From positions 1 to 64,000 of the forward strand of contig JAQBTQ010000006.1 of the NCBI GenBank assembly GCA_027624855.1: a stretch of 64,000 nucleotides of DNA, given 5' to 3'. This stretch comes from Bacteroidota bacterium. GTDB lineage: Bacteria; Bacteroidota; Bacteroidia; Flavobacteriales_D; Sanyastnellaceae. The notes under the pieces are model-generated. The model saw only the letters and a program-made list of their open reading frames with translations. It had not been told where the DNA came from and searched no databases. A program made the position numbers and the translations under genes. Below are positions 43,990 through 52,573 of the stretch, piece after piece; the first letter of the stretch is position 1, and the number at the start of each line of letters is the position of its first letter.

Positions 43990-44757
43990 CTAAGTTGAGA
44001 AAAGTGCCAAAGCCAAGCCTGCAATTGTGACCAAAAGTTTATTGCGATTGAAGCGATGACCGTCACCCGCCTCAAAGAGTATGGTCGTGCTGATATGCAG
44101 CAAAATCCCAATAAGTATCCCTCCTGCCCAAAGAGGCACCTGCTCCGCCATCGCACCCCCTAGGTTGATCAACCCTTGATAACTCAGCATGCCAAACAAC
44201 GGCATCAAACCAAATAAGATCAATGCCACCCACCGTAATTTGCGCCCTAATCCCATCGCATCCAACATGCCCATCAAAACCAAGGCCACGGGGAACTTGT
44301 GGAGAATCAAACCAATGAGCAAGGTGCTGTCGACACCTTCGATTCCATGCAAATGAAAATGACCGTCATGAGCATGAGCATGATGATGATGATGATGGGT
44401 ATCAGTGTGAAGTGGCATTGACTCGATGAATGCATGCAAACACAAACTGAGAAACATGGCCAACGGCATCTTCGAGTTTGAATGGTGCTGATGGACATGA
44501 AGGTGCCCGTGCTCAACACCTTGTGAACCATACTCAAGCACACCTTGGATAAGAAAACCAAGAACCACAATCCATCCAGCCTTCGGATTTAAGGCGTATG
44601 TCTCTGGAACGAGGTGATTGAAAATGATCCCAATCAAAAAAGCACCACCAAACGCCAGAATTAAACTCAAATGTGGCTTTAACACATCGCCAAAACGATC
44701 ATAAGCCAGAGCACCGAGCGCAGTAATGGCAAGAAGTACGAATGCTGCTATCCACAT
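43990..44757 (-). CDS. ZIP-family metal transporter
   Basis: A 255-residue membrane protein with about eight helices that imports divalent metal, most often zinc. The family sites are in helix 4 (LCLHAFIESMP) and helix 5 (LILHKFPVALVL). Histidine-rich loops lie between them: EHGHLHVHQHH and HTDTHHHHHHAHAHDG, which can hold metal near the pore. The start at 44757 overlaps the methyltransferase stop by ten bases, so the two are likely cotranscribed. The metal is inferred from the family. Confidence 0.92.
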   Translation of the reverse strand: MWIAAFVLLAITALGALAYDRFGDVLKPHLSLILAFGGAFLIGIIFNHLVPETYALNPKAGWIVVLGFLIQGVLEYGSQGVEHGHLHVHQHHSNSKMPLAMFLSLCLHAFIESMPLHTDTHHHHHHAHAHDGHFHLHGIEGVDSTLLIGLILHKFPVALVLMGMLDAMGLGRKLRWVALILFGLMPLFGMLSYQGLINLGGAMAEQVPLWAGGILIGILLHISTTILFEAGDGHRFNRNKLLVTIAGLALALFST

Positions 44758-45533
44758 GGCATTTTTCGAGCCACAAGTATACACCGAGGACTTTCTTCCA
44801 TCAAGGGATTCAAGGAGTAATCACCAAAACGATTGACAATTTCCCATCCAACGCTTTGAAACAAAACCTCCCATTCCTTTTCGGAAATGGCTTGAACACG
44901 TTCAACGAAGTGATACTCTTCCCCCTGTACTTCGTATTGGATTGATTTTTCAATCCATCCCTCCACTATTCTGCGATGAATATTGAACTGGTAACCACCT
45001 TTGAAAATTTGCTCGTGCGGAACCAATGTTGATTTCACATGATGCACATGTAAAAAATCGAGCACAAAAATGCCCTCATCCCTCATGACATGGTGGATAC
45101 CATCTAACGTTTGCTGGAGATCGTTGAAGCTCTCGAAGTATCCAAGACTCGTAAAAAGTGACACCACCGCATGAAAAGAATTCGCTGGAAAGATTTTCTG
45201 AAGCTCTCTCATATCCCCCTTTAAAAAGGACACATTGGGGAATGATTCGGTGTTTTTTTGAGCCGTTTCAATGCTGTTTTGACTCAGATCAAGCCCAATC
45301 GCGCTGTGGCCTTGAAGGCCAAACTGAATGGAATGCCGACCCGCACCGCACCCTAGGTCCAATATTTTTTTTGAACCACTTCCTGACCCACTTGGAAATA
45401 GCTGATTTACCAACCGTTCAACAAACTGCTTCGCCTCAACATCATCTCGTTTTTCATAGAGCACATGGTAAGCTTCGGTATTGAACCACCGAGCAAACCA
45501 ATCACTTTCGCTTTTCCACAAATCCATCATCAT
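44748..45533 (-). CDS. Class I SAM-dependent methyltransferase
   Basis: A 261-residue Rossmann-fold methyltransferase. The SAM loop is ILDLGCGAGRHS near residues 57-68, then GLDLSQNSIETAQK and GDMRELQKIFP. The first 50 residues (SDWFARWFNTEAYHVLYEKRDD) are typical of the small Bacteroidota group with a helical cap. The acceptor is unknown. Three adjacent ATG codons (45533, 45530, 45527) begin the gene. It overlaps the ZIP gene and is divergent from siaB. Confidence 0.88.
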   Translation of the reverse strand: MMMDLWKSESDWFARWFNTEAYHVLYEKRDDVEAKQFVERLVNQLFPSGSGSGSKKILDLGCGAGRHSIQFGLQGHSAIGLDLSQNSIETAQKNTESFPNVSFLKGDMRELQKIFPANSFHAVVSLFTSLGYFESFNDLQQTLDGIHHVMRDEGIFVLDFLHVHHVKSTLVPHEQIFKGGYQFNIHRRIVEGWIEKSIQYEVQGEEYHFVERVQAISEKEWEVLFQSVGWEIVNRFGDYSLNPLMEESPRCILVARKMPCG

Positions 45534-45587
45534 TACTCATCCTTGTACCATGAACGAAGTTCGGGGTTATGACCGTAATTTGAAATT

Positions 45588-46148
45588 ATGTCAGGTGTTT
45601 TTCCAGAACCATCATCCTCAAATGAAGCGAAACAGTGGTTTCCAATATCCTTGGATAGTAAACCCTGTGAATTTCAATGGAATGGTGCGGTACACGACGA
45701 GTCGACGCGATTTGTCATCCATTGGATGGAAGAACGGCTGGAGGCCCTCAACTCCAGTACTTTACAGCGCAAAAGAATTGTTCGCGTAGCAATTGAAATG
45801 CTTCAAAACCTGCATCATCATGCCGTCGAGCCAAAAGCTGAGGTCACTTTTGCTGTACACGAACAATCCAATAGCCATTGGATTCTTTTTTCTAAGAATT
45901 GCATTCCGTCCGACCAGTGCAGTGACCTCAAACAACGATGGGAATCGCTCAAAGCACTCTGCAACCAAGAACTTCGAAAACAGCAACGAAATCAGATCGC
46001 ATCAAATGATCGAAGTTTACATGGTGGCGGTGGCGTGGGATTGAATGAAATCATCCGTAAATCGGAAGGGAATGCGGATATGCAAATTGTAAGTGATCAT
46101 TCACAGGCCTGGGTTACTTTCATCGCTGAACTACCTTTATTCTCATGA
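45588..46148 (+). CDS. SiaB-family protein kinase
   Basis: A 186-residue protein of the SiaB (DUF6272) group, a GHKL-fold kinase that phosphorylates SiaC on threonine. The ATP-site features are EMLQNLHHHAV (N-box-like) and GGGGVGLNEIIRKS (G-box-like). In Pseudomonas SiaB and the phosphatase SiaA switch SiaC, which activates the diguanylate cyclase SiaD. Here only the kinase and its partner are adjacent. The stop overlaps the siaC start by four bases (ATGA). Confidence 0.85.
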   Translation: MSGVFPEPSSSNEAKQWFPISLDSKPCEFQWNGAVHDESTRFVIHWMEERLEALNSSTLQRKRIVRVAIEMLQNLHHHAVEPKAEVTFAVHEQSNSHWILFSKNCIPSDQCSDLKQRWESLKALCNQELRKQQRNQIASNDRSLHGGGGVGLNEIIRKSEGNADMQIVSDHSQAWVTFIAELPLFS

Positions 46149-46516
46149 GTGCCATACGACTAGAAGGAACATCCAAGACACCCCAAGTAGATTTCAATAC
46201 TGCTCCGCTGTCTATGTCAATTTCTGGTAGGTCCATACCAGAAAACTCCATTGCGTTTTACACCCCTTTAATGGAATGGATCGATGATCATTTGAAGGAT
46301 GGAAAAGATTCTGTCGATATTTCGATTCGATTGGAATATTTCAACACGAGTAGTAGCAAATGCATCATGGATTTACTGAAACGTGTCGAGAAGTCATCCG
46401 TGAATGCGACGGTTTCATGGTATTATGAAGAAGAAGATGAAGACATGCTTGAAGCTGGAGAAGATTACGATGCCATCATCGACCTCCCATTTCGGCTAAT
46501 AGCCACCAAAGCTTAA
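46145..46516 (+). CDS. SiaC-family regulatory phosphoprotein
   Basis: A 123-residue SiaC (DUF1987) protein, the substrate of SiaB. The phosphoacceptor segment is EYFNTSSSKCIMDLL. Its threonine is T68, the same number as the acceptor threonine I recall for the Pseudomonas protein. The acidic stretch YYEEEDEDMLEAGED follows. No GGDEF cyclase or phosphatase gene is adjacent, so the output is unknown; the STAS protein at 11.2 kb and the neighbouring ABC transporter are only positional candidates. Confidence 0.9.
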   Translation: MSAIRLEGTSKTPQVDFNTAPLSMSISGRSIPENSIAFYTPLMEWIDDHLKDGKDSVDISIRLEYFNTSSSKCIMDLLKRVEKSSVNATVSWYYEEEDEDMLEAGEDYDAIIDLPFRLIATKA

Positions 46517-49414
46517 TCAATCAAGCTTTTTTCCCCATCCCCACCTTTCCGGCCAACGGTTAGCAATGAGGAAATAGAGGAAAGCGCTCATCGCCCATAA
46601 AACGATCAAATTAAAGGTAGAGGTCCTCATTTTGACAGGTCCAAGTTGTTTAAAAGGAGCATAATACGGTGCATTCCATGCTTGCAGTCCCTGAGGCATT
46701 TGATGGATAAATGAAGATGCTTGAACCAGTCCACGATCAGACAATTCGATACGCTTCTTGCGATCTGTCTGCATAACCCATTCATGAAGCGCCTCATTGT
46801 GGTGCTTATCCTTTAATTCTTTTAAATCGACCGATTGGCTCAAAGCTTGTCTCACTTCATCTCTCTGAGAAAAGGCTTGCTTGTAAACCGCTTTGTAAGC
46901 ATCTCTGGCATCTAGCGCATCATCAATTCCACTGGTATCCCAATTCCAAGAATTCAGTTCTTCCAGTGCATTTTGCCATTCTCGCTCTTTCAAGGTTCCA
47001 TCTTCCAATTCCGTGTACGATTGGTGCCAAAAATCCCTTCTCCAAGCCGCTCTTTCCATTTGGTCTTCTAATTCTACGAATGGTAGAGTGGACTCATTTT
47101 CTCGTGTCAAGTACACAGCCAATGATTCAAAACCCCACCTTGAAGCCATCAGATTTCCTATGAGCGGAACCCGATCGATTGAAGTAAACATGGGATTGAA
47201 CCGATCAAATCGAATGATGGCTCCACCGAAAATGATTTGAGGAATGATAAGCAGCGGAATGATGATATAAATCGTTTTGGCAGATTTCATCGCTGATGAT
47301 AAGTTCAACCCGAGAATATTGGCGAAACTACTTAAACTAAAGAGCGTTAGGAATATGAAAAAGAATGCGTTAGGTATCTCAAGGATCCAAGTTGAAATGG
47401 CGGCATATAAACCGCTTTGAATCGCTGAAATTCCCAGCATGACTCCAGTCTTTGAAGCCAAATACGCGTTCCAATTAAGCTGTAAGAATCGCTCCCGACG
47501 CAATGTGGGACGATCGCGGAATATTTCCTCAGCGCTGAAGCTCAATCCCAAGAACAAAGCAACGATCACAGAAATGAACAAGAATTGCGGCAAATTCTCG
47601 CTCCACCGATAAACGAAGCCTTGGTCACCACTTTGAAATCGCGTGAACAAAGCAAGAACCAACGCTAAGACAGGTGCTTGAAGTAAGTTCATGATAACAT
47701 AGGGACGATTTTTTCGCTTGGCGTGTAAATCACGGCGACAGAAAATCACAAATTGATCCCACCAACTAGGCGATTGGTGAACAAATGGGATTACTGAAGG
47801 ATCCGGAGGAACTGACTCCAAATCATTCACCATGTTGTAATAGTCATTCCATTCTTCGGGTGATACGCGGCGCTCATCTGTTAATTGGCCATATTCATCC
47901 ACCATGCATGCTTCAATCGTCTCAAAAATCTCTTCCGGGTTAATGGTTCCGCATGCTGTACAAACCGAATGATTGGATTGAACTTGATTCGAAAGTTGTC
48001 GAACATAGTCTAGACATTCCAGTGGATTTCCCTGATAGACCGGATAACCTCCGACGTCCAATAGCAATAATCCATCAAAGAGTTTGAAAATATCAGAACT
48101 CGGTTGATGAATCACGACGAAAACGATTTTACCGCGTAATGTCTGTTCCTTCAGTAAGTCCATGATGTGCTCACTGTCCCGACTTGACAAACCGCTCGTA
48201 GGCTCATCAACGAACAAAATCGATGGCTCGCGTATCAGCTCCAAAGCAATGTTTAGGCGTTTTCTTTGTCCGCCAGATATCGTTTTATCCATAACCGATC
48301 CTACACGTAAGTGACGGATTTCCCAAAGCCCCAATCGTTGCAAGGTTCGATCAACCCTTGAAACGAGCTCCTCCTCTGCCAATTGACTCAAGCTCAATGC
48401 CGCACTAAATCTCAAGTTTTCGTAAACGGTCAATTCGCTGATGAGGACATCTTGTTGTGCAATGTGACCAATGCTTCCGTTCGCTGAGGCAGATTGATAA
48501 ATGGAATTTCCATTGACCAATACATCACCAAAAGTGGGTTGAAGGGAACCATTGAGTACGTTGAGAAGGGTGGATTTTCCCGAGCCGCTCGCTCCCATAA
48601 TGCCAATCAATTCTCCAGATTGCGCATGAATACTCAACGGACGCAACGCTGGCTCCTTTGGATAAGAAAAAAAATGCGCAATGTCTTTTGCATGAAAATC
48701 CAGATCGTGATCCAACCGGTCGCAGGATGAACACCGTTGAAGGATATCACTAAAAAACAAGGCATGACCTGAAGGATCCTTGATTACACTTCCTTGTGCC
48801 ATAGGACTGATGGACCCCGGAATCAATGCATTCCCATTCAGTTTCAACATTCCATCTCCGATGTCCTTGATTAAAAACAGATCCTCGAGAGAAAGTCTGC
48901 AACACAACAAGGTCTCGTCTTCTTCATGCGAGACCGCAATGGAAAACAATTCATCATGGTCTCTAGCTTCATTCGCTTGAACCAATGCTTTTATTTTCCG
49001 CGAATCATCGACGTCTAATTTCAATGCATCCGCTACAGCATCCAAAAAGCTATCTGCTTCATCAATGGTTCCGATTGCTTGAGCCAGTTCGGACAATCGA
49101 GCGTACATGATGAGGCGATCGCGCACTGTCAATTCGCCTTGAATTTGATGGCAGAGCAATAACAACCGAACCGACAATTTCGCTCGGCGTTTGGCTAAAG
49201 GAACAAAATCTGAAGAGTCGGGGGTTCCGACATTCAATTCTGACAATGCCCGGTCATAATGCTTGAGATACGTCTCTGTTAATTCGTAGGAAAGCCTCCC
49301 TGACAAATACCGACTTGCCGCTTGACGACCAAGCATGGCTTCACGCGCTGACCTACCTGCCGCAAAAACAGCAAATAGACGCACCAAAGCATCCAAAATT
49401 CCCGTGGTCATCAT
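46517..49414 (-). CDS. ABCG-like transporter with N-terminal helical domain
   Basis: A 965-residue half-transporter. Residues 1-155 are helical and TerB-like (LTVRDRLIMYARLSEL). About 160-225 is a small beta domain. The ATPase domain has Walker A GASGSGKS (274-281), signature ISGGQRKR and Walker B ILFVDEPTSG. After a linker with CTACG comes the membrane part of about six helices. A long soluble insertion (about 730-890) separates the last helix, LIVLWAMSAFLYFLIANRWPE. Both the order ATPase-membrane and the motifs are ABCG type. Substrate unknown. It is convergent with siaC with no gap. Confidence 0.85.
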   Translation of the reverse strand: MMTTGILDALVRLFAVFAAGRSAREAMLGRQAASRYLSGRLSYELTETYLKHYDRALSELNVGTPDSSDFVPLAKRRAKLSVRLLLLCHQIQGELTVRDRLIMYARLSELAQAIGTIDEADSFLDAVADALKLDVDDSRKIKALVQANEARDHDELFSIAVSHEEDETLLCCRLSLEDLFLIKDIGDGMLKLNGNALIPGSISPMAQGSVIKDPSGHALFFSDILQRCSSCDRLDHDLDFHAKDIAHFFSYPKEPALRPLSIHAQSGELIGIMGASGSGKSTLLNVLNGSLQPTFGDVLVNGNSIYQSASANGSIGHIAQQDVLISELTVYENLRFSAALSLSQLAEEELVSRVDRTLQRLGLWEIRHLRVGSVMDKTISGGQRKRLNIALELIREPSILFVDEPTSGLSSRDSEHIMDLLKEQTLRGKIVFVVIHQPSSDIFKLFDGLLLLDVGGYPVYQGNPLECLDYVRQLSNQVQSNHSVCTACGTINPEEIFETIEACMVDEYGQLTDERRVSPEEWNDYYNMVNDLESVPPDPSVIPFVHQSPSWWDQFVIFCRRDLHAKRKNRPYVIMNLLQAPVLALVLALFTRFQSGDQGFVYRWSENLPQFLFISVIVALFLGLSFSAEEIFRDRPTLRRERFLQLNWNAYLASKTGVMLGISAIQSGLYAAISTWILEIPNAFFFIFLTLFSLSSFANILGLNLSSAMKSAKTIYIIIPLLIIPQIIFGGAIIRFDRFNPMFTSIDRVPLIGNLMASRWGFESLAVYLTRENESTLPFVELEDQMERAAWRRDFWHQSYTELEDGTLKEREWQNALEELNSWNWDTSGIDDALDARDAYKAVYKQAFSQRDEVRQALSQSVDLKELKDKHHNEALHEWVMQTDRKKRIELSDRGLVQASSFIHQMPQGLQAWNAPYYAPFKQLGPVKMRTSTFNLIVLWAMSAFLYFLIANRWPERWGWGKKLD

Positions 49415-49471
49415 ATCGATGCATACGAGAAATCATTGCAATGGTTACATCCTGATGCTATCCAAAACTCC

Positions 49472-50992
49472 TCATTGCTGGCGTTCAAAGCAACCCTTAT
49501 CAGGAATCCCAATGTTTCTCGGCAAACCATCCAAGTCCAAGGCCACATTAAATTGGCTTGATCCCCCATCCCACAAGGTGTTATTCGACGTCAAATGAAA
49601 GTCGCGATCCGAGGTTGAGGCAAATGGTGGCTCATTTGAAGTGGTACAAGCTTCGATTAACTGTAATGGGAAATCTGGATCATCAACATCCAATGCCGAA
49701 TTTCGGACGATTGGATTAACCGGGATATTCAGAAGACTGACCACCAGTTCGTCAAAATCCGTCAAACTGTAATTGTTCCCCCAGAAAATACAATTATTGA
49801 ATTCAGAACCCTCGAGCGAGCGAATTTGAATATTGCCATCTATGTCTTCGTACCAATCTGTGAACAACACCGAAGGTGATTGGCGAACGCCTTCGCTCCA
49901 ATAATTGGCAAACGTGCAATGATCTAAACGGTAAGCACCACCAAGTGTAAAAGCAGCCGTCGATTGACCACAATCGTAGATTAAATCATTGTACCCGTCA
50001 ATGGTAGCTCCTTGAGCATACAATCCGTAGGCACTCATGTTATGAATGATGGTATTTGTCAGGGTTAATGCAGGCAGCGTTGATCCCGTTGTATCCACTT
50101 GAAGACCAATGGTACCATTCTTCAGAATGGCATAATTCATCGAACAATTCACACCACCGTACAACCAAATCCCTCCACGTTGAGCCGTTACCTCCTCGAT
50201 ACCGTAGTCTGTCTCAAATTGAAAGTCCAATTCAATCCCCCATTGACCTGCTTCATCTGAATAATTCTCCTCCAATCGGTCCCCTTGAAAGACCACTTCA
50301 TTATTCAAAGTTCCTTGAACATCCAACGTTGATTGATAAACGAGTAAACCGCCTCCTTTATGGACATGCACTTGGGTTCCCGGCTCAATCGTCAAGCGGC
50401 ATCCAGGCTCTATTTCAACGATGCCATAAATCACATGCGGTAAATCATTTTGCCACGTTTCATCGCAACTAGCCAAAGGTGTAATTTGTTCCAATCCCCC
50501 GTGAAAATGAGCATTTTGACCCCAAGCTATCAGCCTCACTTCTTGATTGATTCCATTCGCATTAATTCGAATGGCGTCTTCAACGATGAATGGCGTTGCT
50601 GCTGATGTCGGATCAACTGTGACTTCAACAAAAATCCATAAGCTATCTCTACCGAGTAATGGCCAGTCCTCGACGGTCGGACCAACAGCGCCATCGACGT
50701 TCACCCGAAATGGAGAATCCACACCTCCCTCTAGTGCAATTTCATCAATTAGTATGGCATTAGCATGTGGGTTGTACACCTTTAAGGGCAACGTCACCGA
50801 TCCAATGGTGGTGAAAACCGTATCAAACAATACCGTGTCCGCTGAAAAAGTCAATTCCAAAGTGGGATCATCAGAAAAATTCACGCGATTGCACCCTGAG
50901 TTTTGGAAACCCAAAGCAATCAAGAACACACAGAAAAAGCCACTGATTACAGCTTTATTCAACTCAAAGGATGATGACAGAGTAATTCGCAT
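49472..50992 (-). CDS. Exported beta-helix protein, probable lipoprotein
   Basis: A 506-residue protein. The hydrophobic segment (ISGFFCVFLIALGF) is followed by QNSGC, a weak lipobox with C34. Residues 50-140 are a beta-sandwich domain (DTVLFDTVFTTIGSVTLPLKVYNPH), and about 190-430 holds right-handed beta-helix repeats (for example GGIWLYGGVNCSMNYAILKN). It ends with LDLDGLPRNIGIPDKGCFE, common in polymorphic or parallel beta-helix proteins. A surface role is inferred; no enzyme motif is seen. Its start faces the AlkA gene, with 16 bases or fewer between them. Confidence 0.8.
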   Translation of the reverse strand: MRITLSSSFELNKAVISGFFCVFLIALGFQNSGCNRVNFSDDPTLELTFSADTVLFDTVFTTIGSVTLPLKVYNPHANAILIDEIALEGGVDSPFRVNVDGAVGPTVEDWPLLGRDSLWIFVEVTVDPTSAATPFIVEDAIRINANGINQEVRLIAWGQNAHFHGGLEQITPLASCDETWQNDLPHVIYGIVEIEPGCRLTIEPGTQVHVHKGGGLLVYQSTLDVQGTLNNEVVFQGDRLEENYSDEAGQWGIELDFQFETDYGIEEVTAQRGGIWLYGGVNCSMNYAILKNGTIGLQVDTTGSTLPALTLTNTIIHNMSAYGLYAQGATIDGYNDLIYDCGQSTAAFTLGGAYRLDHCTFANYWSEGVRQSPSVLFTDWYEDIDGNIQIRSLEGSEFNNCIFWGNNYSLTDFDELVVSLLNIPVNPIVRNSALDVDDPDFPLQLIEACTTSNEPPFASTSDRDFHLTSNNTLWDGGSSQFNVALDLDGLPRNIGIPDKGCFERQQ

Positions 50993-51008
50993 GATTGATT
51001 GCGCAAAG

Positions 51009-51635
51009 ATGATGCATATTCACCGTATGAACGAATTGCACGAAGCATTCATTGCACACCTGAATCTCCACGATCCTAATCTGGCACACATTGCCAAAAA
51101 ACAAGGACCAATTTCAATAGATGAGCCCGCAAATCATTTTCATGCGCTGTGTCGAGCCATTGTCGGACAACAATTGAGCACAAAAGCGGCAGCAACCATC
51201 TATGGAAGACTGAATGACTGGGCTAATGAGCAAAACGGCTTGAGTCCGGAACTCATTCTCAGTAGCGACCCAATTCAAATCCGACAATTGGGGTTAAGCC
51301 ATCAAAAAAACTCCTATTTGATCGCATTGAGTCAAGCATGGATCGAGCAAAAGACCGAATTCGCTGATCTAGATTCATTGGAGAATGAGGCCATCTTGAA
51401 CTTGTTGTGCTCGATTAAAGGAATCGGATCTTGGACCGCTCAGATGTTTCTCATTTTTACACTTCACCGCAGTGACGTTTTCGCTCCAAACGACCTTGGC
51501 ATTAAAAAAGCCATGGAGAAAATCTATGATTTCACCATGGCTTCCAATGAAAAAAGTCGAGAGGAGTTTGCTCTTAAATGGTCTCCATACCGTTCATTGG
51601 CATGTCTCCATTTATGGAAGAGCCTCGAAGAATAA
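51009..51635 (+). CDS. DNA-3-methyladenine glycosylase (AlkA type)
   Basis: An HhH-GPD DNA glycosylase of about 208 residues that removes alkylated bases. The helix-hairpin-helix is SIKGIGSWTAQMFLIFTL and the catalytic aspartate is in VFAPNDLGIKKAM. HALCRAIVGQQLSTKAA is the conserved first helix block. Starts at 50991, 51009, 51012 and 51027 are possible; 51009 is my choice, with 51027 close behind. The frame is open far upstream inside the divergent beta-helix gene, but that part has no family match. No other repair genes are near. It is convergent with rpoD, with 3 bases between. Confidence 0.88.
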   Translation: MMHIHRMNELHEAFIAHLNLHDPNLAHIAKKQGPISIDEPANHFHALCRAIVGQQLSTKAAATIYGRLNDWANEQNGLSPELILSSDPIQIRQLGLSHQKNSYLIALSQAWIEQKTEFADLDSLENEAILNLLCSIKGIGSWTAQMFLIFTLHRSDVFAPNDLGIKKAMEKIYDFTMASNEKSREEFALKWSPYRSLACLHLWKSLEE

Positions 51636-51638
51636 ATC

Positions 51639-52508
51639 CTACCCCAAGTAACTCTTCAAAATTCGACTTCGGCTTGTATGCTTCAGTCTACGGATGGCTT
51701 TCTCCTTGATTTGACGAACACGTTCACGAGTCAAATCAAATCGCTCACCAATTTCTTCGAGTGTCATAGGGTGTTCGCCATTCAATCCAAAGTAAAGTCG
51801 TATCACATCACCTTCACGAGGAGTCAACGTGCGCAGAGAACGTTCAATTTCTTTTCGAAGAGACTCTGTCATCAAGTCCGTATCTGGTGAGGGAGTATCA
51901 CCAGTCCGCATCACGTCGTACATGTTACTCGATGATTCATCGCCGTCTTTCAACGGTGCGTCCATTGAGACATGTCGACCAGCATTTTTCATACTCTGCT
52001 TGACTTCGTCCAGCGTCATGTCCAACGTTTCTGCTAATTCTGCGGCTGTTGGAGGACGTTCAAATTCCTGCTCGAGTCGTGCGAAAGCCTTGTTGATTTT
52101 GTTGATTGAACCGATCTTATTCAATGGCAAACGAACGATTCGGCTCTGTTCAGCCAACGCCTGCAAAATGCTCTGACGAATCCACCAAACCGCGTAAGAA
52201 ATGAACTTGAAACCCCTCGTTTCATCAAAACGCTGCGCAGCTTTGATCAAACCAAGGTTGCCTTCATTGATCAAATCAGGCAATGAAAGGCCTTGATTTT
52301 GATATTGCTTCGATACCGATACCACAAATCTCAAATTGGCTTTCGTCAACTTTTCAAGAGCGACTTGGTCACCCTTCTTGATACGACGAGCCAATTCCAC
52401 CTCTTCCTCTGCCGTTATCAAATCAACTCGACCAATTTCCTGAAGGTATTTATCCAGGGAAGCCGTTTCTCGATTTGTAACCTGCTTGGTGATTTTGAGT
52501 TGCCTCAT
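51639..52508 (-). CDS. rpoD: Primary sigma factor RpoD
   Basis: A 289-residue group 1 sigma factor of the short Bacteroidota form, lacking the long region 1.1 of E. coli RpoD. Region 1.2 begins [15 protein letters not shown], region 2 has [18 protein letters not shown] and [15 protein letters not shown] (-10 recognition), and region 4 ends with the helix-turn-helix [20 protein letters not shown]. It directs RNA polymerase to the TAnnTTTG-type promoters seen in this window. A 65-base gap separates it from pnp upstream. No promoter box was found in that gap. Confidence 0.96.
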   Translation of the reverse strand: MRQLKITKQVTNRETASLDKYLQEIGRVDLITAEEEVELARRIKKGDQVALEKLTKANLRFVVSVSKQYQNQGLSLPDLINEGNLGLIKAAQRFDETRGFKFISYAVWWIRQSILQALAEQSRIVRLPLNKIGSINKINKAFARLEQEFERPPTAAELAETLDMTLDEVKQSMKNAGRHVSMDAPLKDGDESSSNMYDVMRTGDTPSPDTDLMTESLRKEIERSLRTLTPREGDVIRLYFGLNGEHPMTLEEIGERFDLTRERVRQIKEKAIRRLKHTSRSRILKSYLG

Positions 52509-52573
52509 GAATTGAAATGATTGTTGTATGAATGATTAATTGAAAAAACCGAAGAAATGTTGCGTGTAAGACG

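Noticed and set aside
44340-44420. Tandem repeat or microsatellite
   Set aside because: The repeated ATG/CAT-like bases are the histidine codons of the ZIP loop, not an independent repeat.
50547-51008. Upstream extension of the AlkA frame
   Set aside because: This part is antisense to the beta-helix gene and has no glycosylase features; the enzyme begins near 51009-51027.
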